Assembly: GCA_026874595.1 (NCBI GenBank)
Contig: CM049322.1
Span: forward strand, 61,064,532 to 61,128,531
Source of the DNA: Sipunculus nudus
Taxonomy: Eukaryota > Annelida > Sipuncula > Golfingiida > Sipunculidae
DNA length: 64,000 nt
Direction of reading: 5' to 3'
Notes under the pieces: model-generated
Databases searched by the model: none
Told to the model about the DNA's origin: nothing
The model's input: only the letters and a program-made list of their open reading frames with translations
Program-made: the position numbers and the translations under genes
Shown: positions 9,801 to 23,500 of the stretch, piece after piece
Layout: every line of letters starts with the position of its first letter
Numbering within the stretch: position 1 is the stretch's first letter

Positions 9801-12800
9801 ACTCTCTACAGGCCACAATTTTCCAGCAATTGCTTTCAATCTTATACAGCTGGTAGACAAGCAAAAGTCCTGGAGGCCTATTGTTTTTGGGCATTATAGG
9901 TCAAATGTCAAGGTCAAGGTCATCAAAAGTATACAAAACGGTTTTTTGTTCATATCTGTGTTAATATTGGTCGTATCTACTTCAACAGTAGCTCATTTTA
10001 ATCGTCATTCCAAGGCCTGTTTTCTGGTGTGTAGCTGACTCAATTTGCGGTAACCATGGTAACGCATTTTTGGGGAAAAGTGCTGATATTTTTCTAAATT
10101 TGTCATTTTTAAAGCGACAGAGGTCTAGTTTTTTGCATCAGGTAGCATTTAACATGTACTGCAAGATTCTTTTATAAGTCTCGCGATATCTCGTACAATA
10201 TCTCGTCAAACCAGATATTTCGAGATTTCAGTAATCTTGCCCTGGAGGCCACAGTTTTGCAGGAATCTTTTTGAAACTGGCATATCGTAAGTCCTACACT
10301 ATTACCATGAAATAAATTTTTCATTTTTTTAATTCGGCCGCTAGGGGGCGCTGGGTGCAAACCTCTCCAACATATCATGTTTTGGCAATATCTCCAAAAC
10401 TGTGAGCCTAAATTACATAAACTATAGCTTATTTTCATCCTCTGAGTCTTTCTGAATCCTGGTGTAGTCATTTCGACTCAATCTTGAGTCACTTTGTCTG
10501 TGTGTCCGTCTGTTTCTCAGTTGTCCTCAAATCCGCTTGCTTGCCGGTTTTTGCGTCTCACATATAGCATTCTACAGGTCACAGTTTTGAAAGAATCTTT
10601 TTAAAACTATTACATCTTATGTCTCCCACTAATATCTCGAAACCAATTTTTCATTTTCCAGAATTGGCCGATAGGGGGCGGTGCACTCAAATTTGCACAA
10701 CATATCATTTTTTGGCCATATCTCCAAACTATAAACATCATTTACATAAACTATAGCTTATTTTCTTCCTCTGGGTCTTTCCAAAAACCTGGTGTATTCA
10801 TTTGGTCTCAATCTTGAGTCACTTTGTCTGTGTGTCCGTCTGTTTCTCAGTTGTCCTCAAATTCGCTTGCTTGCCGGTTCTTGCGTCTCACATATAGCAT
10901 TCTACAGGCCACAGTTTTGAAAGAATCCTTTTAAAACTATTACATCTTATGTCTTACACTAATATCTCGAAACCGACTTTTCATTTTACAGAATTGGCTG
11001 CTAGGGGGCGGTGCACTCAAACTTGCACAACATGTCATTTTTTGGCCATATCTCCAAAACTATTAACCTCATTTACATAAATTATAGCTTATTATCTTCC
11101 TCTTAGGTTTCTTTATAACATGATTAAGTCATCTGTTCTCAATCTTGGGTCAGTATGTTTGTCTGTTTGTCAGTTGTCCTCAATTTCGCCTGCTTCCTGG
11201 TTCTTGCGTCTCACATGTAGCATTCTACTGGCCACAGTTTTGCAGGAACCGTTTTGTAAATTACACTTGTCATATATCGTGATGATATCTGGAAGTCCTA
11301 TGTTTATTATTCAAATAACTCAAAGGTCAAGGTCAAGGTGATCAAAATATATCAAAATCTTATTTCTTTAGAACTTTGTTAATATTGCTATTTTCTTTCA
11401 CTTTGACACTGCTCGTTCATCTGACTAACTTTACATCATTTCCGGCAAGCGCGTGACCTCAGGTCATCTAGTTTGTTTGTTTGTCTGTGTGTCTGTCTGT
11501 GTACTCTCTACAGGCCATAATTTTAAGCCAATTGCCTTATAACTTATACAGCTGGTAGACAACCAAAAGTCCTCGGGGCCTATTGTTTTTGGGCAATACA
11601 GGTCAAAGGTCAAGGTCAAGGTCATCAAAAGTTCTCAAAACGGTTTTTTCTTCATATCTTTGTCACTATTAGTCGTATCTTCTTCAAACATAGCTCATTT
11701 TAAACGTCATTCCAAGGCCAGTCATCTGGTGTGTAGCTGACTCAAATTTGCCGTAACCATGGTTACGAATTTTTGGGAAAAAGTCATGATATTCTGAAAT
11801 AAGGGGTCTTATTTTTCTAACTTTGTCAGTTTTAAAGCTAGAGAGGTCTAGTTTTTTGCATCAGGTAGCATTTAACAAGTACTGCAAGATTTTATTAAAA
11901 TTCTTGCAATATCTCGTACAATATCTCGTCAAACGAGATATTTCGAGATTTCAGTAATCTTGCCCTGGAGGCCACAGTTTTGCAGGAATCTTTTTGAAAC
12001 TGACATATTGAAAGTCCTACACTATTATCTCGAAAGCAATTTTTCATTCTTTTAATTCGGCCGCTAGGGGGCGCTGGGTGCAAACCTCTCCAACATATCA
12101 TGTTTTGGCAATATCTCCAAAATTATAAGCCTCAATTACATAAACCATAGCTTATTTTCTTCCTCTGAGTCTTTTCAAAATCCTGGTGTAGTCATTTCGA
12201 CTCAATCTTGAGTCACTTTGTCAGAGTGTCCGTCTGTTTCTCAGTTGTCCTCAAATCCGCTTGCTTGCCGGTTCTTGCGTCTCACATATAGCATTCTACA
12301 GGACACAGTTTTGAAAGAATCTTTTTAACACTATTACATCTTATGTCTTACACTAATATCTCAAAACCAATTTTTCATTTTCCAGAATTGGCCGCTAGGG
12401 GGCGGTGCACCCAAACTTGCACAACATATTTTTTGGCCATATCTCCAAAACTATAAACATCATTTACATAAACTATAGCTTATTTTCTTCCTCTGGGTCT
12501 TTCCAAAAACCTGGTGTTTTCATTTGGTTTCAATCTTGAGTCACTTTGTCTGTGTGTCCGTCTGTTTCTCAGTTGTCCTCAAATCGCTTGCTTGCCGGTT
12601 CTTGCGTCTCACATATAGCATTCTACAGGCCACAGTTTTGAAAGAATCCTTTTAAAACTATTACATCTTATGTCTTACACTAATATCTCGAAACCGATTT
12701 TTCATTTTCCAGAATTGGCCGCTAGGGGGCGGTGCACTCAAACTTGCACAACATATCATTTTTTGGCCATATCTCCAAAACTATAAACATCATTTACATA

Positions 12801-15800
12801 AACTATACCTTATTTTCTTCCTCTGGGTCTTTCCAAAAACCTGGTGTATTCATTTGGTCTCAATCTTGAGTCACTTTGTCTGTGTGTCCGTCTGTTTCTC
12901 AGTTGTCCTCAAATTCGCTTGCTTGCCGGTTCTTGCGTCTCACATATAGCATTCTACAGGCCACAGTTTTGAAAGAATCCTTTTAAAACTATTACATCTT
13001 ATGTCTTACACTAATATCTCGAAACCGACTTTTCATTTTACAGAATTGGCTGCTAGGGGGCGGTGCACTCAAACTTGCACAACATGTCATTTTTTGGCCA
13101 TATCTCCAAAACTATTAACCTCATTTACATAAATTATAGCTTATTATCTTCCTCTTAGGTTTCTTCATAACATGATTAAGTCATCTGTTCTCAATCTTGG
13201 GTCAGTATGTTTGCCTGTTTGTCAGTTGTCCTCAATTTCGCCTGCTTCCTGGTTCTTGCGTCTCACATGTAGCATTCTACTGGCCACAGTTTTGAAGGAA
13301 TCGTTTTGTAAATTACACTTGTCATATATCGTGATGATATCTGGAAGTCCTATGTTTATTATTCAAATAAGTCAAAGGTCAAGGTCAAGGTGATCAAAAT
13401 ATATCAAAATCTTATTTTCTTTAGAACTTTGTTAATATTGGTTCTTTCTTCACAAACTATGGATTATTTTCTTTCACTTTGACACTGCTCGTTCATCTGT
13501 CTAACTTAGTGTCATTTCCGGCAAGCGCGTGACCTCTGGTCATCTAGTTTGTCTGTCTGTCTGTGTACTCTCTACAGGCCACAATTTTGCAGCAATTGTC
13601 TTTAAACTTATACAGCTGGTAGACAAGCTAAAGTCCTCGGGGCCTATTGTTTTTGGGCAATACAGGTCAAAGGTCAAGGTCAAGGTCATCAAAACTTCTC
13701 AAAACGGTTTTTTCTTCATATCTTTGTCACTATTAGTCGTATCTTCTTCAAACATAGCTCATTTTAAACATCATTCCAAGGCCAGTCATCTGGTGTGTAG
13801 CTGACTTAAATTTGCCGTAACCATGGTTACGAATTTGGGGGAAAAAGTCATGATATTCGAAAATAAGGGGCCTTATTTTTCTAACTTTGTCAGTTTTACA
13901 GCTAGAGAGGTCTAGTTTTTTGCATCAGGTAGCATTTAACAAGTACTGCAAGATTTTATTAAGGTCTCGCGATATCTCGTATAATATCTCGTCAAACGAG
14001 ATATTTCGAGATTTCAGTAATCTTGCCCTGGAGGCCACAGTTTTGCAGGAATCTTTTTGAAACTGACATATTGAAAGTCCTACACTATTATCTCGAAATC
14101 AATTTTTCATTCTTTTAATTCGGCCGCTAGGGGGCGCTGGGTGCAAAACTCTCCAACATATCATGTTTTGGCAATATCTCCAAAATTATAAGCCTCAATT
14201 ACATAAACCATAGCTTATTTTCTTCCTCTGAGTCTTTTCAAAATCCTGGTGTAGTCATTTCGACTCAATCTTGAGTCACTTTGTCAGTGTGTCCGTCTGT
14301 TTCTCAGTTGTCCTCAAATCCGCTTGCTTGCCGGTTCTTGCGTCTCACATATAGCATTCTACAGGACACAGTTTTGAAAGAATCTTTTTAACACTATTAC
14401 ATCTTATGTCTTACACTAATATCTCAAAACCAATTTTTCATTTTCCAGAATTGGCCGCTAGGGGGCGGTGCACCCAAACTTGCACAACATATTTTTTGGC
14501 CATATCTCCAAAACTATAAACATCATTTACATAAACTATACCTTATTTTCTTCCTCTGGGTCTTTCCAAAAACCTGGTGTATTCATTTGGTCTCAATCTT
14601 GAGTCACTTTGTCTGTGTGTCCGTCTGTTTCTCAGTTGTCCTCAAATTCGCTTGCTTGCCGGTTCTTGCGTCTCACATATAGCATTCTACAGGCCACAGT
14701 TTTGAAAGAATCCTTTTAAAACTATTACATCTTATGTCTTACACTAATATCTCGAAACCGACTTTTCATTTTACAGAATTGGCTGCTAGGGGGCGGTGCA
14801 CTCAAACTTGCACAACATGTCATTTTTTGGCCATATCTCCAAAACTATTAACCTCATTTACATAAATTATAGCTTATTATCTTCCTCTTAGGTTTCTTCA
14901 TAACATGATTAAGTCATCTGTTCTCAATCTTGGGTCAGTATGTTTGCCTGTTTGTCAGTTGTCCTCAATTTCGCCTGCTTCCTGGTTCTTGCGTCTCACA
15001 TGTAGCATTCTACTGGCCACAGTTTTGAAGGAATCGTTTTGTAAATTACACTTGTCATATATCGTGATGATATCTGGAAGTCCTATGTTTATTATTCAAA
15101 TAAGTCAAAGGTCAAGGTCAAGGTGATCAAAATATATCAAAATCTTATTTTCTTTAGAACTTTGTTAATATTGGTTCTTTCTTCACAAACTATGGATTAT
15201 TTTCTTTCACTTTGACACTGCTCGTTCATCTGTCTAACTTAGTGTCATTTCCGGCAAGCGCGTGACCTCTGGTCATCTAGTTTGTCTGTCTGTCTGTGTA
15301 CTCTCTACAGGCCACAATTTTGCAGCAATTGTCTTTAAACTTATACAGCTGGTAGACAAGCAAAAGTCCTCGGGGCCTATTGTTTTTGGGCAATACAGGT
15401 CAAAGGTCAAGGTCAAGGTCATCAAAACTTCTCAAAACGGTTTTTTCTTCATATCTTTGTCACTATTAGTCGTATCTTCTTCAAACATAGCTCATTTTAA
15501 ACATCATTCCAAGGCCAGTCATCTGGTGTGTAGCTGACTTAAATTTGCCGTAACCATGGTTACGAATTTGGGGGAAAAAGTCATGATATTCGAAAATAAG
15601 GGGCCTTATTTTTCTAACTTTGTCAGTTTTACAGCTAGAGAGGTCTAGTTTTTTGCATCAGGTAGCATTTAACAAGTACTGCAAGATTTTATTAAGGTCT
15701 CGCGATATCTCGTATAATATCTCGTCAAACGAGATATTTCGAGATTTCAGTAATCTTGCCCTGGAGGTCACAGTTTTGCAGGAATCTTTTTGAAACTGAC

Positions 15801-17091
15801 ATATCGTAAGTCCTACACTATTATCTCCAAACTATTTTTCCAGTTTTTGAATGCAGCCGCTAGGTGGCGCTGTATGCAAACCTCCCCAACATATCATGTT
15901 TTGGCCATATCTCCAAAACTGTGAGCCTCAATTACATAAACTATAGCTTATTTTCTTCGTCTGAGTCTTTTCTAAATCCTGGTGGAGTCATTCCGACTCA
16001 ATATTGAGTCACTTTGTCTGTGTGTCCGTCTGTTTCTCAGTTGTCCTCAAATTCGCCTGGTTGCCGGTTCTTGTGTCTCACATATAGCATTCTTCAGGCC
16101 ACAGTTTTGAAAGAATCCTTTTAAACTATTACATCTTAAGTCTTACACTAATATCTCGAAACAGATTTTTCATTTTCCAGAATTGGCCGCTAGGGGGCGG
16201 TGCACTCAAACTTGCACAACATATCATTTTTTGGCCATATCTCCAAAACTATAAACCTCATTTACATAAACTATAGCTTATTTTCTTCCTCTGGGTCTTT
16301 CCAAAATTCTGGTGTATCCATTTGGTCTCAATCTTGAGTCACTTTGTATGTGTGTCCGTCTGTTTCTCAGTTGTTCTCAAATTCGCTTGCTTGCCGGTTT
16401 TTGCGTCTCACATATAGCATTCTACAGGCCACAGTTTTGAAAGAATCCTTTTAAAACTATTACATCTTATGTCTTACACTAATATCTCGAAATTGATTTT
16501 TCATTTTCCAGAATTGGCCGCTAGGGGGCTGTGCACTCAAACTTGCACAACATATCATTTTTTTGGCCATATCTCCAAAATTATTAACCTCATTTACATA
16601 AACTATAGCTTATTCTCTTCCTCTGAGGTTTTTACATAACATGATTAAGTCATCTGTTCTCAATCTTGGGTCAGTTTGTCAGTATTTTTGTCTGTTTGTC
16701 AGTTGTCCTCAATTTCGCCTGCTTGCCGGTTCTTGCGTCTCACATGTAGCATTCTACTGGCCACAGTTTTGCAGGAATCGTTTTGTAAATTACACTTGTC
16801 ATATATCGTGATGATATCTGGAAGTCCTATGCTTATTATTCAAATAAGTCAAAGGTCAAGGTTAAGGTGATAGAAATATATCAAAATCTTATTCTCTTTA
16901 GAACTTTGTTAATATTGGTTCTTTCTTCACAAACTATGGATTATTTTCTTTCACTCTGACACTGCTCGTTCATCTGACTTAACTTTATATCATTTCCGGC
17001 AAGCGTGTGACCTCAGGTCATCTAGTTTGTTGCTTGCCGTAAATCTTCGATTTCCGCAAGCATGTTCGTCAGTTGCGTATGTCTGTTTGTT

Positions 17092-17116
17092 GCTTGCCGG
17101 AAGATTTCCGGCAAGC
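17092..17116. repeat. Perfect 25-bp palindrome of the GCTTGCCGG family
   Basis: Arms GCTTGCCGGAA and TTCCGGCAAGC flank GAT. The same palindrome is at 42147-42171. Longer, slightly imperfect versions with a TTC loop lie at about 17033, 17171, 18531, 42070, 47099, 47159 and in each 3.63-kb unit. Confidence 0.9.
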
Positions 17117-17835
17117 ATGTTGGTCAGTTGCGTATGTCCATTTGTCTGTTTGTTTTTTTGTTTTTTTGTTGCTTGCCGGAAATCTTCGATTTTCGCAAGC
17201 ATGTTGGTCAGTTCCGTGTGTCCATTTGTCTGTTTGTTTTTTTGTTTGTTTTTTTGTTTGTTTTTTTGTTTGTTTGTCTGCGCTCTCCTGGCCACAATTT
17301 TGCAGCAATCGACATGACCCTTACAGGGTTGATTGACAACCGAACACCCTGGAACCCTATTGTTTTTGGTCAACATTGCTCCAAGGTCAAGGGTCAAGGT
17401 CACAGCAGGTGTGGTTAACGGTTTTTGCACTATAACTTCGCCATAAATAGGCTTATCCATTTCTGCAATAGCTCATTTTTTTCGTCATCACCTGGCCTTT
17501 CTTTTGATATGTAGCTTACTTAAATTTGGCGTTACCATGGTTACATTTTTTGGGCAAAAAATCATGGAAATTGGAAATCACACGACCATTTTTTTGTAAC
17601 TTTGTCATTTTTTAAGCTAGGCAGATCTAGTTTTCGGCATTTTGTTCCACATGACCAGCTTGACACGACAGAACTGAAAGTCACGCCAAATCTCGCGCCA
17701 TATCTCGTCAAACGAGAAAAAACGAGACTTCGCGGAAATGCTTATAACTCGGCGACTTTTTCAGCTAGACAGGTCTGGCTTTCGGCATTTCGTTCCACCA
17801 AACAAGCTTGACACGACAGAGCTGCAAGACAGGCC

Positions 17836-17878
17836 AAATCTCGCACCGTATCTCGTCAAACGAGAAAACACGAGATTT
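17836..17878. other. Representative nested dyad of the 148-bp monomer
   Basis: Outer arms AAATCTCG (17836-17843) and CGAGATTT (17871-17878) enclose inner arms TCTCGT and ACGAGA around CAA. The two inverted repeats share one centre, separated by short A-rich or C-rich internal loops, and could form a hairpin or be read by a dimeric protein. The dyad is the best conserved part of the monomer and is also seen singly in the 330-bp array (for example 8372-8416). Confidence 0.8.
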
Positions 17879-20050
17879 CACGGAAATGCTTATAACTAGG
17901 CCAGTTTTACAGCTAGACACGTGTGGTTTTCGGCATTTAGTTCCACTAGACAAGCTTGACACGACAGATATGAAGTCTGGCAAAATCTCGCACCGTATCT
18001 CGTCAAACGAGAAAACACGAAATTTCACGGAAATGCTTATAACTCGTCCAGTTTTACAGCTAGACACGTCTGGTTTCCGGCATTTCCTTCCACATGACCA
18101 GCTTGACACGATAGATGTGCAAGTCAGGCCAAATCTCGCACCCTATCTCGTCAAACGAGAAAACACGAGATTTCACGGAAATGCTTATAACTCGGCGAGT
18201 TTTACAGCTAAGCAGGTTTAGTTTTCGGCATTTTCTTTCACATGACCTGCTGGACATGACAGAACTGAAAGTCAGGCCGAATGTCGCACCGTATCTCGTC
18301 AAACGAGAAAACATGAGATTTCACGGCATTGGTTATAACTCGGCGAATTTTACAGATAGACACGTCTGGTTTTCGGCATTTTGTTCCACTAGACCAGCTT
18401 GACACGACAGACATGCATGTCAGGCAAAATCTCGCATCGTATCTCGTCAAACGAGAAAATACGAGATTTCAGCAAAATGCTTTTAACTCGGCGATTTTTA
18501 CAGGTACGAAGGTCTATTTTTTTTGTTTTTTGCTTGCCAGAAATCTTCGATTTCGGCAAGCATGTTGGTCAGTTCCGTATGTCCATTTGTCTGTTTTTTT
18601 GTTTTTTTTGTTTTTTTGTTTGTTTTTTTTTGTGTGTTTGTCTGCGCTCTCCTGGCCACAATTTTGCAGCAATCGACATGACCCTTACAGGGTTGATTGA
18701 CAACCGAACACCCTGGAACCCTATTGTTTTTGGTCAACATCGGCCTAAGGTCAAGGTCAAGGTCACGAAAAGTATGCAATACCGTTTTTGCTCGATAACT
18801 TTGTAACAAACAGTCGTAACCACTTAAACCGTAGCTTGTTTTATTTGTCATTCCATGGCCTTTCTTATGATGTGTACATGACTCAATTCTGCCGTTACAA
18901 TGGTTACGCATTTTTGGGTTAAAACTTGATAATTTGAAAATATTCACGCTACATTTTCTATCTTTGTCAATTTTTAAGCTACAGAGGTCTGGTTTTCGTC
19001 ATTATGTAGCTTATGGCTAGCTGGACATGATAAAACTGAAAGTCTTGCCAAATCTGGCACTATTTCTCGTCAAACGAGATGAAGATGAAATTTCATGTAA
19101 ATGCGTATAACTCAGCGACTTTTTAAGCTAGACAAATCTAGTTTTCGGCATTTCGTAACATTTTGCTAGCTCGACATGATAAAACTGCAAGACTGGCCAA
19201 ATCTCGCACCATATCTCACAAACGAGAAAAAACGAGATTTCGCGGAAATGCTTATAACTTGGCGACTTTTACAGCGAGACGGGTCTAGTTTTCGGCATTA
19301 CATAACATATGACGAGCTTGACATAGTAAAACTGCAAGTCTTGCCAAATCTCGCACTATATCTCGTCAAACGAGAAAAAACAAGATTTCACATAAACGCT
19401 TATAACTCTGCGACTTTTAATGTGAGACAGGTCTATTTTTCGGCATTTCGTAACATATTGCCAGGTTGACAAGAAAACACTGCAAGTCACGCCAAATCTC
19501 GCATTGGATCTCGTCAAACAAGAAAACACGAGATTTTACAGAACTGCTTATAACTCGGCGACTTTTAAAGCGAGACAGGCCTGCTTTTCGGCATTTCGTA
19601 AGTCTTGCCCTGCTTTACATGACAGAACTGATATTCACCACACATACTGCACCATATCTGGTCAAACGAGGAAAAAAATGAATTTCACATACAAACTTTT
19701 AACTCGGCGATTTGTAAACTAGACAGGCTTACATTTTTACATTTAATATGATTTGACAAACGTCACATGATTAAAATTGGCAGTTGAAGAAATGACAAAC
19801 AAGAACAAAAGAGGATTCCCCGGAAATCCTTAGAACTCTGACACATTTGGAGCTTGAGAGATCTAGTTTTCGGCATTTTGTAGCATTTGAACAAGTTGAG
19901 ATAATAAAGGTTTAATACACAAAATCTCACAATATTTGTGCAGACATGAGATTTCACGGTAATATTGATAACTTGGGCCACGTTTTATGCTAGTGAGCTA
20001 TAGTTTTCAGTATTTGGTAGCATTTGACAAGCTGTCATACACATGGTTGT

Positions 20051-20540
20051 AATCCTTGTCAGGTGTTTCATCAAACTACGATAATTAAACGAGAAATGGC
20101 CCGGCCCTGACCTTGGTATTTCCATCCGTCTATCGGCAACCTATTATTTCTGGACCACATCTCCTAAATATTGATTTCACCCGTTTTGTATAGTGCTTAA
20201 TAATAAAAAAAGCCATTCCAGCCTGTCCATCCATTTGTATAAGATAATAACAAAAATGAATTCAAACTAATATATTTTATTGTATGGAATAATATGTGGT
20301 ACATAAGTAGTAATAGGTACATACACACATACATAGCAACATGATTGAGTTCTTGTGACACTTCAACATATTGTGGTCGGTAAAGTATTGATCAATGACA
20401 TGTGCATAGTATAAGTGTGTGACCTTTTGGTCGTATCTACAATCTATAAGGGAACCCGTGGTTTTAGTGGGCAATTTGATTAATTTGTTTTTGGCGAACT
20501 CAATCGCCTCGTGTTTTCATGCAAACTTCTCTGCCCTAGA
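20051..20540. other. Non-repeat spacer at the satellite edge
   Basis: The last recognisable dyad remnant lies near 20080-20100. Beyond it I see AT-rich sequence without an identifiable gene, RNA or repeat. Confidence 0.4.
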
Positions 20541-23500
20541 CTACAGTTCTCATGTCGGGATACCTACAGGAATATATCTCTAGACCCTTCGTATTCAAAT
20601 TTCCACATTGCATTTACATCAAGTGCGATCATGGTCCAGCCAGCACTGTATTAGATATACTGGTACGTCTTTTGTTTTTCGCGGAGAGACCGACCGTGCT
20701 TATCACACAGCCTGTCATCTCTGGTCCCCAAGTGACGTATCCATCCAGGCCCCAAATGATGATGTAACAAGTAGGATATCAGAAAACATAGCTCTCTGGT
20801 AATGCTGCACGCATTATAAAGATTGTCGTGGAATTGTTCCAACTTAATTGGAAATTAATTGACAATGGATGTTTGGACTACACGTGTACATCAGTAAATG
20901 AAAGTTCATACATCTGTAACAATTAATGTGAAGCAATGGCCTTGCGCAGATAAAGAACTATCTCTTCATCATTCTTCCACTGTGTTCTACACAATAGTAC
21001 CTTACAGTACCTCAATACACTTGTCTACACTACTTACAATTTTGGTACACAGAAGCAGTAACTAAAATGTGATGTACAATATTTAAATTATAAACTAATA
21101 TCAATAATTGTAATAACAATTATAATAATGAAATCTATACATGCGCTGCAGTTTAATATTCCTGCTTCTAGTGACTAGGACATAATGGATCAATTCCGAC
21201 AGTGTTTGTTACATTTCTCCAAAACCATTTGTATAGGCATCTCGGTATGCCGATGTCTATAGGTACCATAAAACTGTCCTTTCATCGCACATGGAAATAC
21301 GAAAGATGTTTGGAAAATTACGATATATCAAACATTTATTATCATTATTCATCATATTGTTAAGATTTTTTATACTGTACATTCCCAGTCTATTTTTTTA
21401 AATATATACACAATAAGTTTAATAACGAATATATATATATATAATATTATAAATATATAACAATATATTAATATGTACCATAGTTCATTTAGTCCTCAAA
21501 CTACAAAAAACAATCAATAACTGAGAAGCATGTAGCATACACTTCTGCAGTATTTTGCATCGTACCCACATTGTTGTGGAAAAAACAGTCTGTCACCAAG
21601 TGACGCAAGCACCCAGGTCGGGCTTGAACAAGTGTGGTTTACACACAGTGGTACGCTACTGGTTCAACCTAGAGAGACCAAGTGTGCTGATCACACACTC
21701 TGTCATCTCCGGTTTCCAAGTGACGTATCCATCCAGACCCCAAATGAGGCGGGGCAAGTCTAATACCACAAAAACATAGCTCTTTGGTAATACTGCACTA
21801 ATTTTGAGGAATTGTGGAAAGTATTCATATATCTTGATTATTTTTCAGACTTACTTATAAATAAATAAGGAGGGGTCTCTGGAATACCCGTGTACATCAG
21901 TAAATGAAATTATATAGATCTGTAGAAAGCAAATCTGAAGCAAAAATCTTACAAAGAGGATACAGTGGCGTTGCGAAGATAACTATTTCTTCATTATCCT
22001 TGTACTCTAAACCACACAATAATATATTCCAGTACCTCATACTGAACTCCTCTGCTTATCATTTTGGATAGGCAGAAGCATTTGATTAAAATGTCATGTA
22101 AAATATTTAAATTATAAACCAATATCAATAATTGTTATAACAATTATAACAATTAAATTTTTATATGAACTGCACTTTGATATTCCTGTCTGTATTGACT
22201 AGGAGATAGTTCATCCGTTCCAACATTTAAATTTCTATAAAAAAGTTGTATATAAGCATCTTGGTATACCCATCTCTATGGGTTCCATAAAACTGTCATT
22301 TAATCGCAACGGGAAATACAAAGTGTTTGGAACACATGATTTATTAAACATTCATTATGATTAATCACCATATTGTTCAAAATTTCTATATTGTAAATTG
22401 CCAGTCTATTATTAATAATACACAATTATTTTAATAAAGAACTAACATATCACCACCTGCCACCAAGTAACGTAAGCACTCATGTCCCAAATGAGGCTGG
22501 GACAGGTATGGCCTTTCCATCAGGGGTTTATGCGTAGTGATAGGCTACTGGTCCATCCCTGAGAGACCAACCGTGCTTATCACACAGCCTGCCATCTCCG
22601 GTCCTCAAGGGACGTATCCATCTGCACTCTAAATGATGATAAGACAAGTCTGATACCAGAAACATAGCTCTGTGGTAATGCAACAATATTTTTCAGACTT
22701 TCGTTGAATCTATTCGGCAATCTGGACAATCTTCAGATTTACTTATAAATAAATTGACGATGCATTTCTGGAATATACGTGTACATCAGTGAATGAAATT
22801 ACATAAGTCGGTAACAAGGGAATCTGAAGCTAAATTGTTACAAAGAGGATACGATAATATTTCGTCATCATTCTGCTACTTTGATGTACACAAGAAAATC
22901 TGCGAGTATCGTATGCTAAAAAATACACTCCTCGGCTTATAATTTTCGGTAGACAGAAGCTTTTGGCTTACAACTCATGTAAATATTTAACTTATAAACT
23001 GTCAATAATTGTAATGAGTTATAATAAAAATCTTTACATGCACTATATTTTGATATTCATGTTTCTAGCGACTAGGAGATATATATCCTTTCCGACAGTG
23101 TTTGTTAAATTTCTCGAGAACCATTAGTAACGGCATGTTTGTATGCCGATGCCCATTGGTACCATAAAAGTGTCCTTTAATCGCACTGGGAATCACAAAA
23201 AGGTTTGGCGACAGACGATATATTACAGATTCACTTTGATTAGTCATCAAATTATTCAAGTATTTCGTTATTATTCTTCTACTTTGATCTAAATAATAAT
23301 ACCTACGGGTACCGCATACTGAACAATACACTCTTCTTATAATTTTTGGTAGGCAGAAACTTTTGACAAAAGTGTCATGTAAAAAATATAAATTATAAAC
23401 TGTAAATAATGGTAATGAGTTATAAAGAAATCTTTACATACACTAGATTCTGATATTCATGTTTGTAGTGACTAAGAGATATTGCAACGTTTGCTAGTGT

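Larger units (their letters stand above)
8525..16540 (+). promoter_or_regulatory. Series of 16 CTCF-like cores at about 330-bp spacing
   Basis: Cores of the form GGCCGCTAGGGGGCG(C/G)TG lie near 8527, 8856, 9189, 10337, 10667, 10998, 12059, 12390, 12720, 13050, 14124, 14455, 14784, 15849, 16187 and 16519. All are on the same strand. A few have single changes (for example gatagggggcgg at 10669, gctaggtggcgc at 15851). They are the most conserved block of the 330-bp monomer. Protein binding is inferred, not shown. Confidence 0.5.
7916..16992. repeat. Higher-order satellite array, five units of 1.73-2.08 kb
   Basis: Units start at the phrase ttccggcaagc at 7916, 9661, 11439, 13515 and 15248; the next begins at 16993. 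Periods are therefore about 1745, 1778, 2076, 1733 and 1745 bp. Each unit runs: TGACCT/AGGTCA palindrome, GT-rich run, gtactctctacaggccacaattt, AGGTCA cluster, a CCATGG palindrome, one nested dyad, then 330-bp monomers each with a CTCF-like core, then a second AGGTCA cluster. Monomer counts per unit are 3, 3, 4, 3, 3. Copies at 13.0-14.0 kb and 14.8-15.8 kb are nearly identical. Short open frames rich in Cys, Leu and Val are translations of the GT-rich runs, not genes. Confidence 0.93.
16993..20050. repeat. Higher-order unit with about 16 monomers of 148 bp
   Basis: The leader (16993-17290) holds three GCTTGCCGG hairpins and long T-rich GT runs. It is followed by an AGGTCA cluster (about 17383-17402), gttaccatggttac (about 17531) and tandem monomers from about 17600. 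Conserved centres at 17852, 17999, 18147, 18296 and 18443 give periods of 147, 148, 149 and 147 bp. A second leader with hairpin, GT run, AGGTCA cluster and CCATGG interrupts at 18528-18915, after which monomers continue and decay until about 20050. Open frames of 60-150 codons across the monomers shift frame between units and are not genes. Confidence 0.92.

Noticed and set aside
17027-17460. Cys/Leu/Val-rich or Lys/Gln/Thr-rich frames over GT-rich leaders
   Set aside because: They are translations of (TGTT)n, (TGTC)n and the GCTTGCCGG hairpin in different frames, not membrane or low-complexity proteins.
17602-18402. Overlapping open frames of 60-150 codons on both strands across the 148-bp monomers (repeated motifs such as LVKRENTRFH)
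   Set aside because: The monomer is usually 148 bp, so the frame rotates between copies; both strands are equally open and no known domain is visible. They reflect few stop triplets in the satellite.
17600-20050. CRISPR-like regular array with palindromic repeats
   Set aside because: The repeat is the whole 148-bp monomer with no unique spacers, the period is too long, there are no cas genes and the genome is eukaryotic.
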